From Luscinia megarhynchos (lineage: Eukaryota > Chordata > Aves > Passeriformes > Turdidae), in NCBI GenBank assembly GCA_034336665.1, contig JAPFBE010000002.1, positions 82,714,905-82,778,904 on the forward strand: a DNA stretch of 64,000 bases. The letters are read 5' to 3'. The notes below the pieces were generated by a model. It made no database searches and was not told the origin of the DNA. It saw only the letters and a program-made list of their open reading frames with translations. Shown here piece after piece: positions 49,559 through 61,175 of this stretch. Positions within the stretch are counted from its first letter, which is position 1; every line of letters begins with the position of its first letter. The translations under genes and the position numbers were made by a program.

Positions 49559-50189
49559 TAACCAGATAATACGTTGACAAATGAGATGCATTTTCACCAC
49601 TCAAAACAATCCAGTAAATTATTATGTTTAGGAACTCCTACATTGTGGAGGAGATTCACAAGACCAAGGAATGGAAGAAAAAAAGCACTTGACTCATAAA
49701 AATTGAAAAAAACCCAACTAAAAATTTCATAGGACACAGTACACTTTTTTTTTTTTTAAGCCTTGGATCTAATTATTAGCCAATACTATGAAGCAGATAG
49801 AAGATAAACACTGTTTTGTCCAGACAAAATTATCTCAAACCTATTTTCTTTGTCAAAGTGACTGGAATAAACTGGAAAAAGATAATGATGATTTATCTTG
49901 GTATTTGTAAAGATTTTTAAGCTGTCATACTACTTTCCCAAGAAAAGCATATACGAACTTGATTAAATAATTACATTTTAGATTAACAACTGCTTAGAAA
50001 ACAATACTTAAAGAAAATGCATTTATAGCATTCTAAAAAACTGCAAATGGAACCATGAACAATATTTATTGTGACCTGGATTAAAAACTAAAATGCATAA
50101 TTGGTGAATACCAAAACACGGAGGGACAATTACACTCACTTTGAAGAATAAAATAAAATATAACATTGAAACCTGCAATTAATGAGTTG
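49559..50189. other. Unique sequence right of the purine satellite
   Basis: An abrupt change to AT-rich non-repetitive sequence directly after the last pentamer. A T-run lies near 49746-49758. No gene recognised. Confidence 0.6.
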
Positions 50190-50710
50190 AACCTGAGGGG
50201 GAAACAAGTATGAGGTGATACATGCAGAAAGAAGAAGTCGAACACAAAAACATGAAGTGGACAGTAACAAGAAATGTACTGCAGAAAATATCTTCAGCAC
50301 CATAGACTGAATGTGAGGCAGAAATGTGATGGTGTTTCAAAAATAAAATCTCAAAGATGCAGAAGAAGGTTGTGATATTTGGGAGGCAATTATTCTGGTC
50401 TATCTACCACTGGTGGAATATTTTATCCAGATTTGGGCACCATCCTTTAAGAAAAACTGAGTTTGGCAAGAGTCCAGAACAGAGTGACAGAGTGATTAGA
50501 GGTTTAGAAAGCATGGTCTATGAAGAAAGATTGAAAGAATTTGGCTTGTTTAGTCTAGGAGAAAAAAGACTGAGAGACAGACATGGTAGCAGCCTTTCAA
50601 TATGTAAAAGTTTATTACAAAAGGACTGAGATTACTTGTTGACTATAGGTAGGTTAATTAATAATTGGAATGCTTTTCTGTAAAAGTTTGAGTTATATAT
50701 TAGATATGAC
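50190..50710 (+). mobile_element. Old CR1-class LINE fragment, end of ORF2, sense
   Basis: Decayed CR1 copy in + orientation covering the C-terminal part of ORF2. Translation near 50500-50580 gives YEERLKEFGLFSLGEKRLR, the characteristic motif that follows the reverse transcriptase in turtle/crocodile-type CR1 (family form YEERLKKLGLFSLEKRRLRG). Upstream, GGTGATACATGCAGAAAG, CACCATAGACTGAATGTGAGG and TTTGGGCACCATCCTTTAAG match the expected order of the family. An open frame from 50357 to 50629 is the surviving piece of this ORF and is not a host gene. The copy loses similarity after about 50710 and lacks a recognisable 3' UTR tail. Its divergence resembles that of the 19931-21600 copy. Confidence 0.88.
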
Positions 50711-52290
50711 TTTGTAAATGAGATATTTAAGCAATGGAGCATCCAAATGAAGAAATTTATGTAATCTCAGTTGATGTTTTTTCATATCAAGTAAAACAAA
50801 CACTTATGTACTGCATGTTAGATCCTCTGTCAGAGCAGGAGGGATATTAGATGGTTTCCCCACAACCCTATTTTCCCATTATGCACATTTCCTTAGTAAA
50901 AATATTTTGTGTTTGTTACCTAGAAGCATGAATGAAACATGAACAAACTAGCAAAACCAACTATCCTCTTACTACACACTTTTTATTATTTGACACTTAT
51001 TTTTTTTGCTTATTCAAACAACCAAATACATTTTTTTCCAGAATTGTTTTAAATTAGTTCTTTCATGGCTGTAGCAGTGGTAATCAGCTGTCAGTATATC
51101 TCTTCTCTACCTATTGTCTTTAAGATAGAACCACAGCTGATCAAAGTGCTCAAGTTGAGAATGAGCTGCTTGTTTATGACCTGATATAACTTGTCAGGGT
51201 AACTGTCTATCCCTAGTCTTTATTCAATCTTATACATTATTTCTGTCTTTAGCCATTGTTGACAATCACCTGACTGTTTTTTAGAAACTTTTTCATACAG
51301 ACTTATCTTTGTGTGTGCTGATCATTCTGAATGATCTTATGTCCCGGAACATTTTGTTTTATAGTTTCTCACCCTTTCCGCCCATCATTGTTATATATTA
51401 ACAGTCTTGGCTTACATTCTTTATGTTGTCTTACCTTAATCTATTGCTGGAATGAAACTATCCCATTAATATCCATTGCCTTTTGCACTTCATAGCCTTT
51501 GTTTTGCCTTACACCTTATATTGAGGGATGAACAGTACACCTGGCTTTTCCACAGTTTTCTGTCTTTTATTTAGTGGAAAAGAGCAGGATTTTAGGAATA
51601 CTATTTTAGACAGGAACTAGTTACCAGTTGCACTCCACTGAATGTAAAGACAGTCTGACTGGCTCATTCATGGATCTTAAATATATTGGCCAGGTGAATT
51701 ATCCTAAAAGTATATGGGGATATTTGAACAATTATAATTTTTCTTTGTGGCTGAGAAGTATGTTTTGGAAAACAATAGCTGCTAAGACTTCAGAAGCTGA
51801 AATTAGTCACTGCTTCACACATTGTTCATAAAATACCAAATCAGAAACTTGTTTGTGGTGGAATCCACTGAGGATTACAATAGTCTCTTTATGTCTGTGA
51901 CAGAGCACGGACTTCCTCAGTACATGACGCAGAAGGAAGGATGAAGCATCAAAACTGCAGTGACACCAAGAGTAGAGTGAGCATCTGAGGTGGAGTCCTG
52001 CATGAAGACACAGCTCCACAGACAAGCTGAAAGTACAACTTTCTGCAAAGTAGTGCTGGAATACCAGGATGTTCCTAGTTGATACACTATGTTAAAAAGG
52101 CCTGATGACCAATTCTTATTCTCAATCAACAGAGAATGGATGCTACACAAAGAAAGAAACCATCTAAGTTAAAAGTTAAGTGGCTTATACTGAGCATTCA
52201 GTGCAGACACTGAATTCTCTACAAATTGAGCATGAAAACTAACATCAAAACTTGGGAAATGAGACTCTGTAGGTGACATTTAATGGTATA

Positions 52291-52343
52291 GAAATATAGA
52301 ATAGCCCAGGTTTGAATGTACCTCAAAAAATAATCTGGTCCAG
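52291..52343 (-). mobile_element. CR1 3' tip, antisense
   Basis: The + strand reads GAAATATAGAATAGCCCAGG, TTTGAATGTACCTCAA, then TAATCTGGTCCAG. This is the reversed 3' end of a CR1 copy (family form: ATAGAATAGCCCAGGTTGGAAGGGACCTCAA and ATCTGGTCCA in two pieces). Similarity stops after about 50 bases, and the following sequence is not recognisable as CR1 body. It may be an extremely truncated insertion or a deletion remnant. Confidence 0.5.
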
Positions 52344-55300
52344 ACATCTGCAGAAGAAGGAGCTTAGAAGAAATGGCATTTCCTTTACAAATGAGCCAGG
52401 ATGTCTATCTTGGCCTTATGACTGGGCAGATTTGCTGTTACGTGGCAAGAGCCAGGATGAAGCATGTGTTGTTAGCTGAGGTAGGTAAAGATCTCCAAAA
52501 ATCCTCTTGTCTTTCACAACAAAGCTTCTGTATGACTGCATGAGGAGGTTAAGAAGAGAGAGGCCATGAATAGATTGGCAATATATGTATAATATCACTA
52601 TTACATTATTATTATGAAGCTATTATTATAGCTCCATCATGACCACCCTTGTCTCTGGATTCCTTTTACCACTCCAACACTGCCAAGAATCTCACAAATG
52701 AGAAGAGAGACAATTCTGCATCTGGGCTTGCTCATGCCCTGAAAGTCAGTAATGAAAGTGATAAAATTGCAGCTATAATTCAACCATTGTACGGAGCAGT
52801 AAAGTTTTGTCCATGCTCACTTGAAAGGAGTTAGCTACTTGAGGTAGCTAGAGGCAGAGATGTCAGGTTTGGAAAATAAAACCCATGAAAGCCAACAAAC
52901 TAAGACCACAGAATTAGTGCTGGTTGGGATGAGTGGGTCTGGTTAACCTAGATTTTTGCAGTCACCCAGCTGATAGGGATTGTTGCATTGTTTTATGTTT
53001 AAAACTAAACCCCCAGGATTTTCTCTTCATAGTTATCACTGGCTGCAGAATCATCTCCTTGATGTTGAATCAAAAAGTATAAAAAATGGAAACAGCTACA
53101 GTATGTTCATCACTGTGATCTTTTAAAATGTGCACCAGGTACGAGAAGATAAAAAACACTCTTTTCTGAATCTTCAGGGAGCCTGAAATTTTATCTATAA
53201 CAGAGATGCAACCAAAATGCTTCTTTCAGTTTGATTGTCCATTGTGAAACTTAAAGATAATAGGAGTGCAACAATTGTTAACTATTTAAATGCTGATTAA
53301 GTCGGAGGATATTTTTGTGACTGTTCCAAAACTCTAGCTCTCTACTATATTTTATCTGTGTTTATGCTTTTTTTTCAGAGGTCTCAAAATTCCATCATTG
53401 GTCTCTATCTCAGCCCAAGGCAACTTCTAAAATACAGTTCTGTGCACACCTCTCAAAAACTGAAGTACACTGAAGATGTCTGGCTAGTGACAGACACATG
53501 AGATGTCCCCACAGCAAATGAAAAAACAGCTGGAAATAAAAATCCACATTTGCATTTCCAAAAGTTTCTGTCTGTTTCCCTTAATTAGCCAAACTGTGAC
53601 CATCATAACTACTGAGCAGTAGCTCAGTCTAAAACAAATAGGATCACTGATCCCAGGGAGAAAAGTACAGCTCTGCCCTGGGCAGAAGTGTCACTGCCTG
53701 GTCCAGACAATGGTGCCTAAATTAGCAGTACACTGAGGAATCTGCCACTGTGCATCTCAGCTGTTGGTCAATGTTCACAGCTGCAAGCCCCATCTTGGGT
53801 TGGGATTTATCTGTGGTAGATGTTGCCATACTAAGGACAGAGTTTTGGTGTAAACCAAGCACAGTGCAATGATATCTGAGGTAGCCTGGCTACAGAAGCA
53901 GTACAGATATTTGTGTATAGGCTCATGGTATGATAGGCAGTAGTTATTCTTCCTGGTTAAAGCTCAGTTATCTCTCTAATGCACTGCTGCCTGCAGTGTG
54001 GCATATTCTTGAAACAGTTCTTATTCCAGGAAAAAAATGAATATTGTTAGCATGGTCAGACAGAAACTCTGTGATAGGAAAAGGAACCGACTCCTTAATT
54101 CTTAGACTCTGGTGTCTAATTAAAAGACCAGGCTGCTGCATGCTCTTTAGCAAGCCTGGCTGTGCTAGTGCACCCAGCACCAGTCTGGCAGCCCCATGCA
54201 GGCTCCATCCCTGCCCAGCACAGGCACCTTCCATTCCCAGCAGAGTCCCCCAGCCCCTCCTGAGCACCAGACCAAGTTCCTCAGGTCACTTCCACAGCTC
54301 TGTTCTGGCACTCTGGGCCTCAGGAGAGTGATTTTCAGCCCTGGGCTGAAGGAGTAGTACATCCAAAGAGACAGGGACCCTGCTGTCAGCTAGTTGAGCC
54401 AAAATCAGTCATGACACAAGCCATACTAATGTAAAAACAAGAAAGGTATTTATGTGCAAGATCTGAACATAAAAAAATGTTCATAAAGCAGGTGTAGAAA
54501 AGAAGGAAACTGTACTTATTTTAAAGGCTTTTTTCATAGTCTCTTGACAACTTGACAAGCAGTTTAGAGGCTTTCACCACATGGATGTGAGCTAGAACTC
54601 ATAAAAACTTTTTGTCCTTAATTTTGTAGTCATGGAGAAAATTCCTTTGTTTGCAGGAAGGCACCTAAAAATCTAATTCCTACAGCAGAAAGATACTTGA
54701 TTTAAAGCTAATTCCTATATCTTACCTTCATTCACTGGAAAACTCCTTCCAAATATATGAAAAATAAAGCAGAATGTTCTCAGCCAAAGAGATTTCCACT
54801 GCTATGTTTGTCCTTTAGGTTTCATATGAATCAAGCAATGTAACAATTGTAGTTCATAGAAGCAAATTAGTGCCCTGAATTCTGCACTGCCTCTGGTTTG
54901 AGACCAGGAAAAGTATGAACAAGTTATTTCAGGTGAGATAGAGTTAGTCACTGCAACCTGTTCCTTAAGAGGTGCCTTGTAACAGAGTGTCTTTCTTTGG
55001 ACTCCATCAGAAAAGCTGGGGTCTGAAATTACTTCATATTTGCCAGCTACAGCTCAGTCTGTTACCACAAGGAAAGCTAGTTATTGAATTAAATTTTCTG
55101 GAAGGTGTATGGATATTAATGTATTTCCCTGAGAAACCATGAGTTTCCTCAAAGTTTTTCCTCATTTCTATACCTACACTTCTGTAAGGCTTCCTTCCAT
55201 AATGTACTTTTGAAAACAGTAGCAATGGTGTCTGATGTGCATTGATCCAAAATAGCTTTGAGACTATTAATCCAATCCAACTCCTGAAGTATCTACTGGC

Positions 55301-57425
55301 ATAAGTACTGGGTGGGAAATATCCTGAAATTCTGTAGAATCAGGAGGATTTCCATGTCTGAATATTTTTTACCATGAGAATACTTAGACTGCAATTCTAA
55401 AGCAACATGTACACAAAGCCATTGTGGAACATTCCTTTCTCTTTAGACTCCACAAGGAACATGCCAGAGCTCTTCTCTCATTTATATTGAGAAGAAAAGC
55501 AATTAATAGACTCTTGAGAAAGAACTAACTTAAAAAAGCCCAGGTATATATTAACACTTGTCCTAAAGCAAGCAGATTTTACAAATACACAAGGAAATGA
55601 TAATTAAAGACTTTGAGAAATTTTCCCAAGAGTTGAACTTGTTTCTGACTTATGCTGTTTGGCTAAGAAATCCCTCAAACCCTGTCACTCTCCTTGTTGT
55701 GTTCACACACTGCAGAAATCACAGTGAACATGCTGCCACAGCAGATTGTGGTGGTTTCTTTCCTTATCAAATTATAAAACTGTTGCATTTATCTGTACAA
55801 AAATGCTAGAGCTACTTGCAGGCTCCTGAAGAAACAGCACATTTCTCCAATTTCCTTTGAGTATCATTATGCCAGAACATGTCAATATCTGACTTGGGCA
55901 AGCTTACACCCCCCCACACCAGGGTGGAAATACAACTAATGAGGCTTTAAAATAGATGAGTTATGATATTCAATATATCTCCCACTATATCTGTGGGTTA
56001 AACAACAAGGTAGTGGTTTGCCCTGAGGAAAAGGCTAATGACACAAGCAGCTCCTGCCAGATTTGTCTGCAGTTAAACTATTTTATTTTAGATGCCAGTG
56101 TTGAATTGTTTCAGTTTATGTCAATAGAGTACTTGAGAACACTGACATTTTAATAAAGTCCTCCATCTCTGCTGTTTATGAGGGATATTAGATCTCTGGT
56201 GTGGCATGCTGAACTCTAAAGCCTCCTGAGATGAAGCTGTGATTGCAGAGCAGGCCATGGTTTGTACATGGGAATGGGAATGCATGGGAACAGAGCTCCA
56301 GGCAGCACTGCTCAGCTCTTCTGCTGCCCTGAGCCCATAGCATGGAGGATTCCTTGCTGAGCCTGCTGCTTGCCAGGACACTTCAGCTGGCAGAGTGAAA
56401 ACTGACAGACTGATGCATGTCTGTGCCACTTTGAGAACCTGCCTTGCAAGACCAGCAGGTGCTTTGAACCTCCAGCCTGTTCCAATAAATATTGGCTGAT
56501 GGCTGATTGATTAGCAGTCTGATAGCATCTTCTAATGATCTTTCTACCCTCCACCATTTTTAAGAAGGTCCCTAAATGTAGCTTTCCCTTTTCCCAGCAT
56601 GGCTTTTAAATTACTTGCAGTGTTCTAAGTTAACAGAGCCTGATATTTCTATCTTCTGGTGGAAGTTCATGCCAAATTTGATCCACTGCAACACTGAGAC
56701 ATTTTGATGGTGTATTCTGCGCCTTGCAGGAGATGGAAAAAATTATTTGCCTCCCCTCTAGTTTCTGCAGGGTGATTGATAGCCTGATTAAACCAGAATG
56801 ACTCCATTTGGTTACAGAACTGAGGTTTTGCTACTGTGAAAAAAAATCCTGTTACAGTGCTTTGCAGTTAAAAAAAAATCACGTGGATTTAGACAGAAAT
56901 ATCTGCCTCCATGGAGACAGAGCAGTGTTCGGAGAGGACAAATGTTGCTTTTAGTTTGAATATTTCTTGCTACTTCCTGAAGTCCAGGGTAGTGAGGCCC
57001 TCAGAACACAGAGACCTACCTCATATCCTTTGTGGTAATGACAAAGGCAATACAGTTTAGGGAACTAAGATCTACTTCTGGTAGATATGAAACAAATTTT
57101 TAAGAATTTTCAGCAAGGCTACATGCCAGATCTGTCCTTATAAAAGTCCTATTGAAATGTGTAACTGCATATTTTAATAACAAAGTGATCAGCTTTTGTT
57201 ACTGAGTTTAGGTACTCAGTAATAACTAAATAAGGTAGGTCTGTGTTTCAAGGGGGTTTATATAGGGACTGGGTTAATTAAAAAAAATCATTATACATAA
57301 ACAAGTAACAAATACCAATTAATTTGAGACTTGAAGGTTAGTAACCATGGAGGGCAAATGTCAGATCACTGGATAACTTAAAAAGAAACTTCTTATAAAT
57401 TTCTAGAATCTGTTCACTTCTTTTA

Positions 57426-57457
57426 GAATTTCACTTCTTTCTGAATTTCACTTCCTT
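57426..57457. repeat. Tandem AATTTCACTTC repeat
   Basis: AATTTCACTTCTTTCTG is followed by AATTTCACTTCCTTCAC, two copies of a 17-mer with a few differences. The related TTCACTTC also occurs shortly before, near 57413. Confidence 0.75.
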
Positions 57458-57639
57458 CACAGAATTGGGGAATGTCTTTATATGCCCTCACAGTTTTCTA
57501 TTTTAGTGTCACAGGATCTCTGTTTGTTTTTGCCATTTTCTTTGTGCATCCCAAGATTCACTGTAAAAGCAGTTTCACAAACAACAGGTTTTTTTACTTG
57601 TTTGCAAAAATCTTACTAATGGTACTTTAGATTGTACAT

Positions 57640-58060
57640 AAAGTATGTATTTGTTATTGCCTAAGTGAATTGTATGAGTTTTACATCACTCCAGCAATTA
57701 TGCCAAGCTGGTGAGTGTAATGTAAATAATCCAGCAATTGTTTTTGTATTGTGCCAGTGTATAAGGTCACTGCCCTAAGCACTGAGTCCTGATTTAACAA
57801 AGGTTATTTTTTGTAATAAGGCATACTAATCCTACTGTATTGGTAGCTCTGTCCCTCTTTTGAGTTGAGCTCTGCTATCCCACAAATTGGATGAAAATCT
57901 CATTAGTGGAGCTATAATGAGCTGGCAATGAAACCCCTTCAAGCCTGCGTGCTTACAGCCATTTGCCTGTTTGTCTTACTCTTCATCATGAACCTAAAAT
58001 TGCCCATTAGCATTCCAGTGAAGAGCAAGTCTGACTGGAGCTGCAATGCTGACAGAGCCA
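57640..58060. promoter_or_regulatory. Candidate conserved noncoding element
   Basis: Repeat-free AT-rich block with TAAT/ATTA cores (CTCATTAGTGG, CCCATTAGCATTCC), two AGCAATT boxes of the form CCAGCAATT (about 57692 and 57731) about 40 bases apart, and CAAGCCTGCGTGCTTACAGCC. No coding frame of note. The pattern resembles developmental enhancers, but this is a subjective texture call. Confidence 0.3.
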
Positions 58061-58790
58061 CCAAATAGACAGAAATCTGTCAAAACCCAAAATGGGGGTA
58101 GGGTATTATTTACGGGGAAACTGCACATGTGCATGTGCATACACTTGTTCATTCAGAGGTAAACAATAGAGGACTGGGGGGAAGAGAAGAGGGAAAATAG
58201 AGATAGAATGTGGGGTAGGAGTAGGGGAAAGAGTTAGGAAATTTTCATTAGAATTTTTAAGGGTGAGACAGTAGCATTTTATTGTACCTGAAACTAATCA
58301 GATGTTAATGAAACGAACTTCAAGCAAACTCTTGCTATAGTGCCATGAATGCCAGCATTAGTACCAGAATAGGGAGAGTCACAAGATGATTATGCAGATC
58401 CTTTGAATAAAAACTGTTCAACTATGACTCCAACACAGAAGAAAAGAAGTGGAAAGCATGGTGAAGGCATTACCACTCAAAAGACAGATGCTTCTGCTGC
58501 CTTCAAGAGAGACAATATTTTAAACATTCAACATCCAGGACACTAAATGCTTCAGAAAAACTGAGGTCCTGTTGTGATAGCAGAAACCTCAAAGCTGCCA
58601 AGACTAAAAGGGGAGTGAGTAAAGTATTCTAAAAGCCCAGTCTGTCACAGGTACAATGAAGTCACACACAGTTTCTATAATTGACTATAAGCATATTTAA
58701 GTGTACTGTACATAGTCAGCAAATATTTTAGAAAATCAAGTTTCCAGTAGATCATTACAGAGACACAAGAAGCTTTTGCACCATTATTTA

Positions 58791-58857
58791 AAACCAAACC
58801 AAACCAAACCAAACCAAGGCAAACAAAAAAACCCAACAAAAAACCAAAAAAATCTGA
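58791..58857. repeat. (AAACC)n microsatellite passing into an A-rich, C-interrupted tract
   Basis: Five perfect AAACC units from 58791, then AAGGCAAAC and A-runs broken by CCC or CC. The opposite strand yields a short frame rich in Gly, Phe, Leu, Val and Trp (58675-58893) that is an artefact of the repeat. Confidence 0.9.
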
Positions 58858-61114
58858 AAAACACACCATTGTGGCAAACACTTGAAACTGCAATCCAGTT
58901 TCTACTTGAAAGCAGAATTAGCCAGGGATAGAATATTAGTCAAAACTCTCACTGCATTATCTGTTTATCTGTAAGATTCAGCCTTAAAGAATCTTTGGAA
59001 TATTCTATTCTCTTAAATGAAAAACAAATGAAAAAGAAAAGTCCTTCTCAAATTCAGACCTTTCAAAAAAAAAGAGAACATAGAAAATACAAGGCATTTA
59101 AAAAAAGCTCTAGCTAGGATTTAGGAACAAGTAAAACCCCACCAAATAAAAGTGAGAGAAAGATCCAGGATGAAGTCCTTCCCAGAAAAGGAAAAAATGT
59201 TCAATAAGATGTACTGCTTAGACTATGAAATTGCATGTCTTCATTTTCTTGCTTTTTAGTTTTCATTTATAAAATGTTTCCTGATTTGAAATCAGGTTTT
59301 CCCTTTGCTACATTAAACTCTGCTCAAAATGAAGTCAAGAAAATCTGATAGGCATAGACCTTTTAATGAATACTAACAATTAAGCAACTAAACTTGCATT
59401 GTAGTCAGGCTTCTTCTTTTATGTCTCTAATCAAGTTTACCAAAATTTTAAAAGGGTGAAAGGTACAAGTTAAAACCTAGTTAATATTAAGCACCAAGAA
59501 CAGAAACACAGTCATGAATCAAATCGAAGAAGGTCAGTGTGATGACAGCTATAAAGAACTTGAAGTGGGATTCATTGTGCTTAAAATTGACTATATAAGA
59601 GTTGGAAACATAATCTAAGATAGCCACTTCTTCGGTGGTCAGTAAAGAAAGAGGAAATTCCAGAATGTGATTCATCCCATTGTGATGAAGAGCATCAGTC
59701 CACTGTCTACAGAGGGAGCTTAGATGACAAGCATAAACTCTGATAAAATAAAAATAAAAATGTTTGAGTTTGTTTCTGTCCCACAGCCATCTGCCCAAAT
59801 TTCTGCAAAATATTTCTGCCCTTAAGAAACATCTCATCTACATATTAATGAGCTCCTGAAGAACTGCAGCCTTTAAACCTGTATAGGACAGAGTAGAGGA
59901 TCAGTAGTAAATTTGTGTGTGGATCAAGGCTCTGGCCTTAGATTGGCTATTCATATCACAGATGCAAAGCAGATTTTCCTTCTGCTGTTGAGTATTTTAA
60001 ACACTGTTCCTCTTCTATCAGAACCCTCAAGGTAGACAACAGTTTTCAGACAACTGAAGTTAATAACATCAATATCCTGTTTGATATTGGTATATCCTAC
60101 TTACTATGCTAAGCATAAACTATTACTTGTCATGTGTAAAACCTGTTAGATTGAAAGAGAATTCATGTTCAGCAATATAGAGGAAATGTTTTGATTTGCA
60201 CTACAGACATTGGAGACTCATTATAACTTAGTGAATTTTGGATGTGAGTTAAAAAGCAAAACAAAAATTCACAACTTGAAGTCCAAAAAGCTATATTTCA
60301 AGATGTGTTGGTTTGGTCTTTTTTTTTCTCACTTAACTTTAATTATTTATAATAAAACTGCATGGAACATGTTCAGCAAAAAATAATGAAGTTTTAATAA
60401 AAGGAAATTTTACTAGAGCACCTCACTTCTACATATTACTTAAATTGAAAAAGATGATAGAAAGTTTTTTAATTACAGCTCATACATATCAGTGGTTATA
60501 AAGCAACTGCTTTCTTTACTGCAAATTTTTTAACCATGAAATGATTCAGTGAGTGTTGAATCCATATTGAATCCACACTGCAGGGCCCTGAAAGGATGTC
60601 TGCAGCTTATACCATTTTATGCTACTCTGCTGTGGGTCATTTCTCTCACAGAAGGCTCATAGTCAGCTGCTTTATGCCATCCTGCACTCTCAGCCAGGTG
60701 TATGTGTGTGCCTCAGTGGATGTGAACAGCTTTAACTCTAGCTGCAGGAGCTAAACAGCACATAAGAAGACACAGAACCACGACCAACTGCATCATTTTC
60801 TTCTAGATGAAATAATTTCTTCTCAAGTTTTATAAAAGACAGAACCATCTGATAATGATGCTGGAGAAGAGAAATGAGAACAGGAGCCACAATTGATCAA
60901 ATACAGTGTACTGTTGAGGACACTGCTTGTGTTAACAAAATTCACTCTGGCAATGGCATAGACTAAGAGTGCTGGCACTGAAACAGCTCTAGAAGATACA
61001 CCCTGAAGGATCTGAGTGCTCTGTGATACAAAATTGAAAAAAGCAGGAACAGGGACAAGAGGTCACATTTGATTTCCCATGCTGTGCTCCACACTAACAT
61101 TGCCACATCTCAGC

Positions 61115-61175
61115 TCCATGTGCCAGATCCTGTCTGTGCAAATCCAGACCAACTGCTGAAGTCAATCCCATTTTC
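61115..61175. mobile_element. Possible old palindromic MITE remnant
   Basis: GCCAGATCCTGTCTGTGCAA followed by CTGAAGTCAATCCC resembles half of the sauropsid palindromic repeat whose arms read CCAGATCCTCAGCTGGTGTAAAT and TGAAGTCAATGG. The second arm is not evident. The evidence is one short remembered match. Confidence 0.25.

Larger units (their letters stand above)
50711..57639. other. Unique sequence, no gene recognised
   Basis: Short frames on both strands without domains; a GC-richer patch at about 54120-54350 supports overlapping 65-99 codon frames that look like chance. The CR1 tip at 52291-52343 is the only repeat identified. Confidence 0.55.

Noticed and set aside
48008..49561. Long + frames as a Gly/Arg/Glu/Lys-rich protein gene
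   Set aside because: The frame is open only because the repeat units lack stops; two different phases are open at once and there is no nonrepetitive coding sequence.
49131..49604. Minus-strand Ser-Leu-Pro-Phe repeat protein
   Set aside because: Antisense read of the same pentamer array; monotonous SLPFP peptide with no unique domain.
50357..50629. 90-codon + frame as a host gene
   Set aside because: It is the surviving C-terminal piece of a CR1 ORF2.
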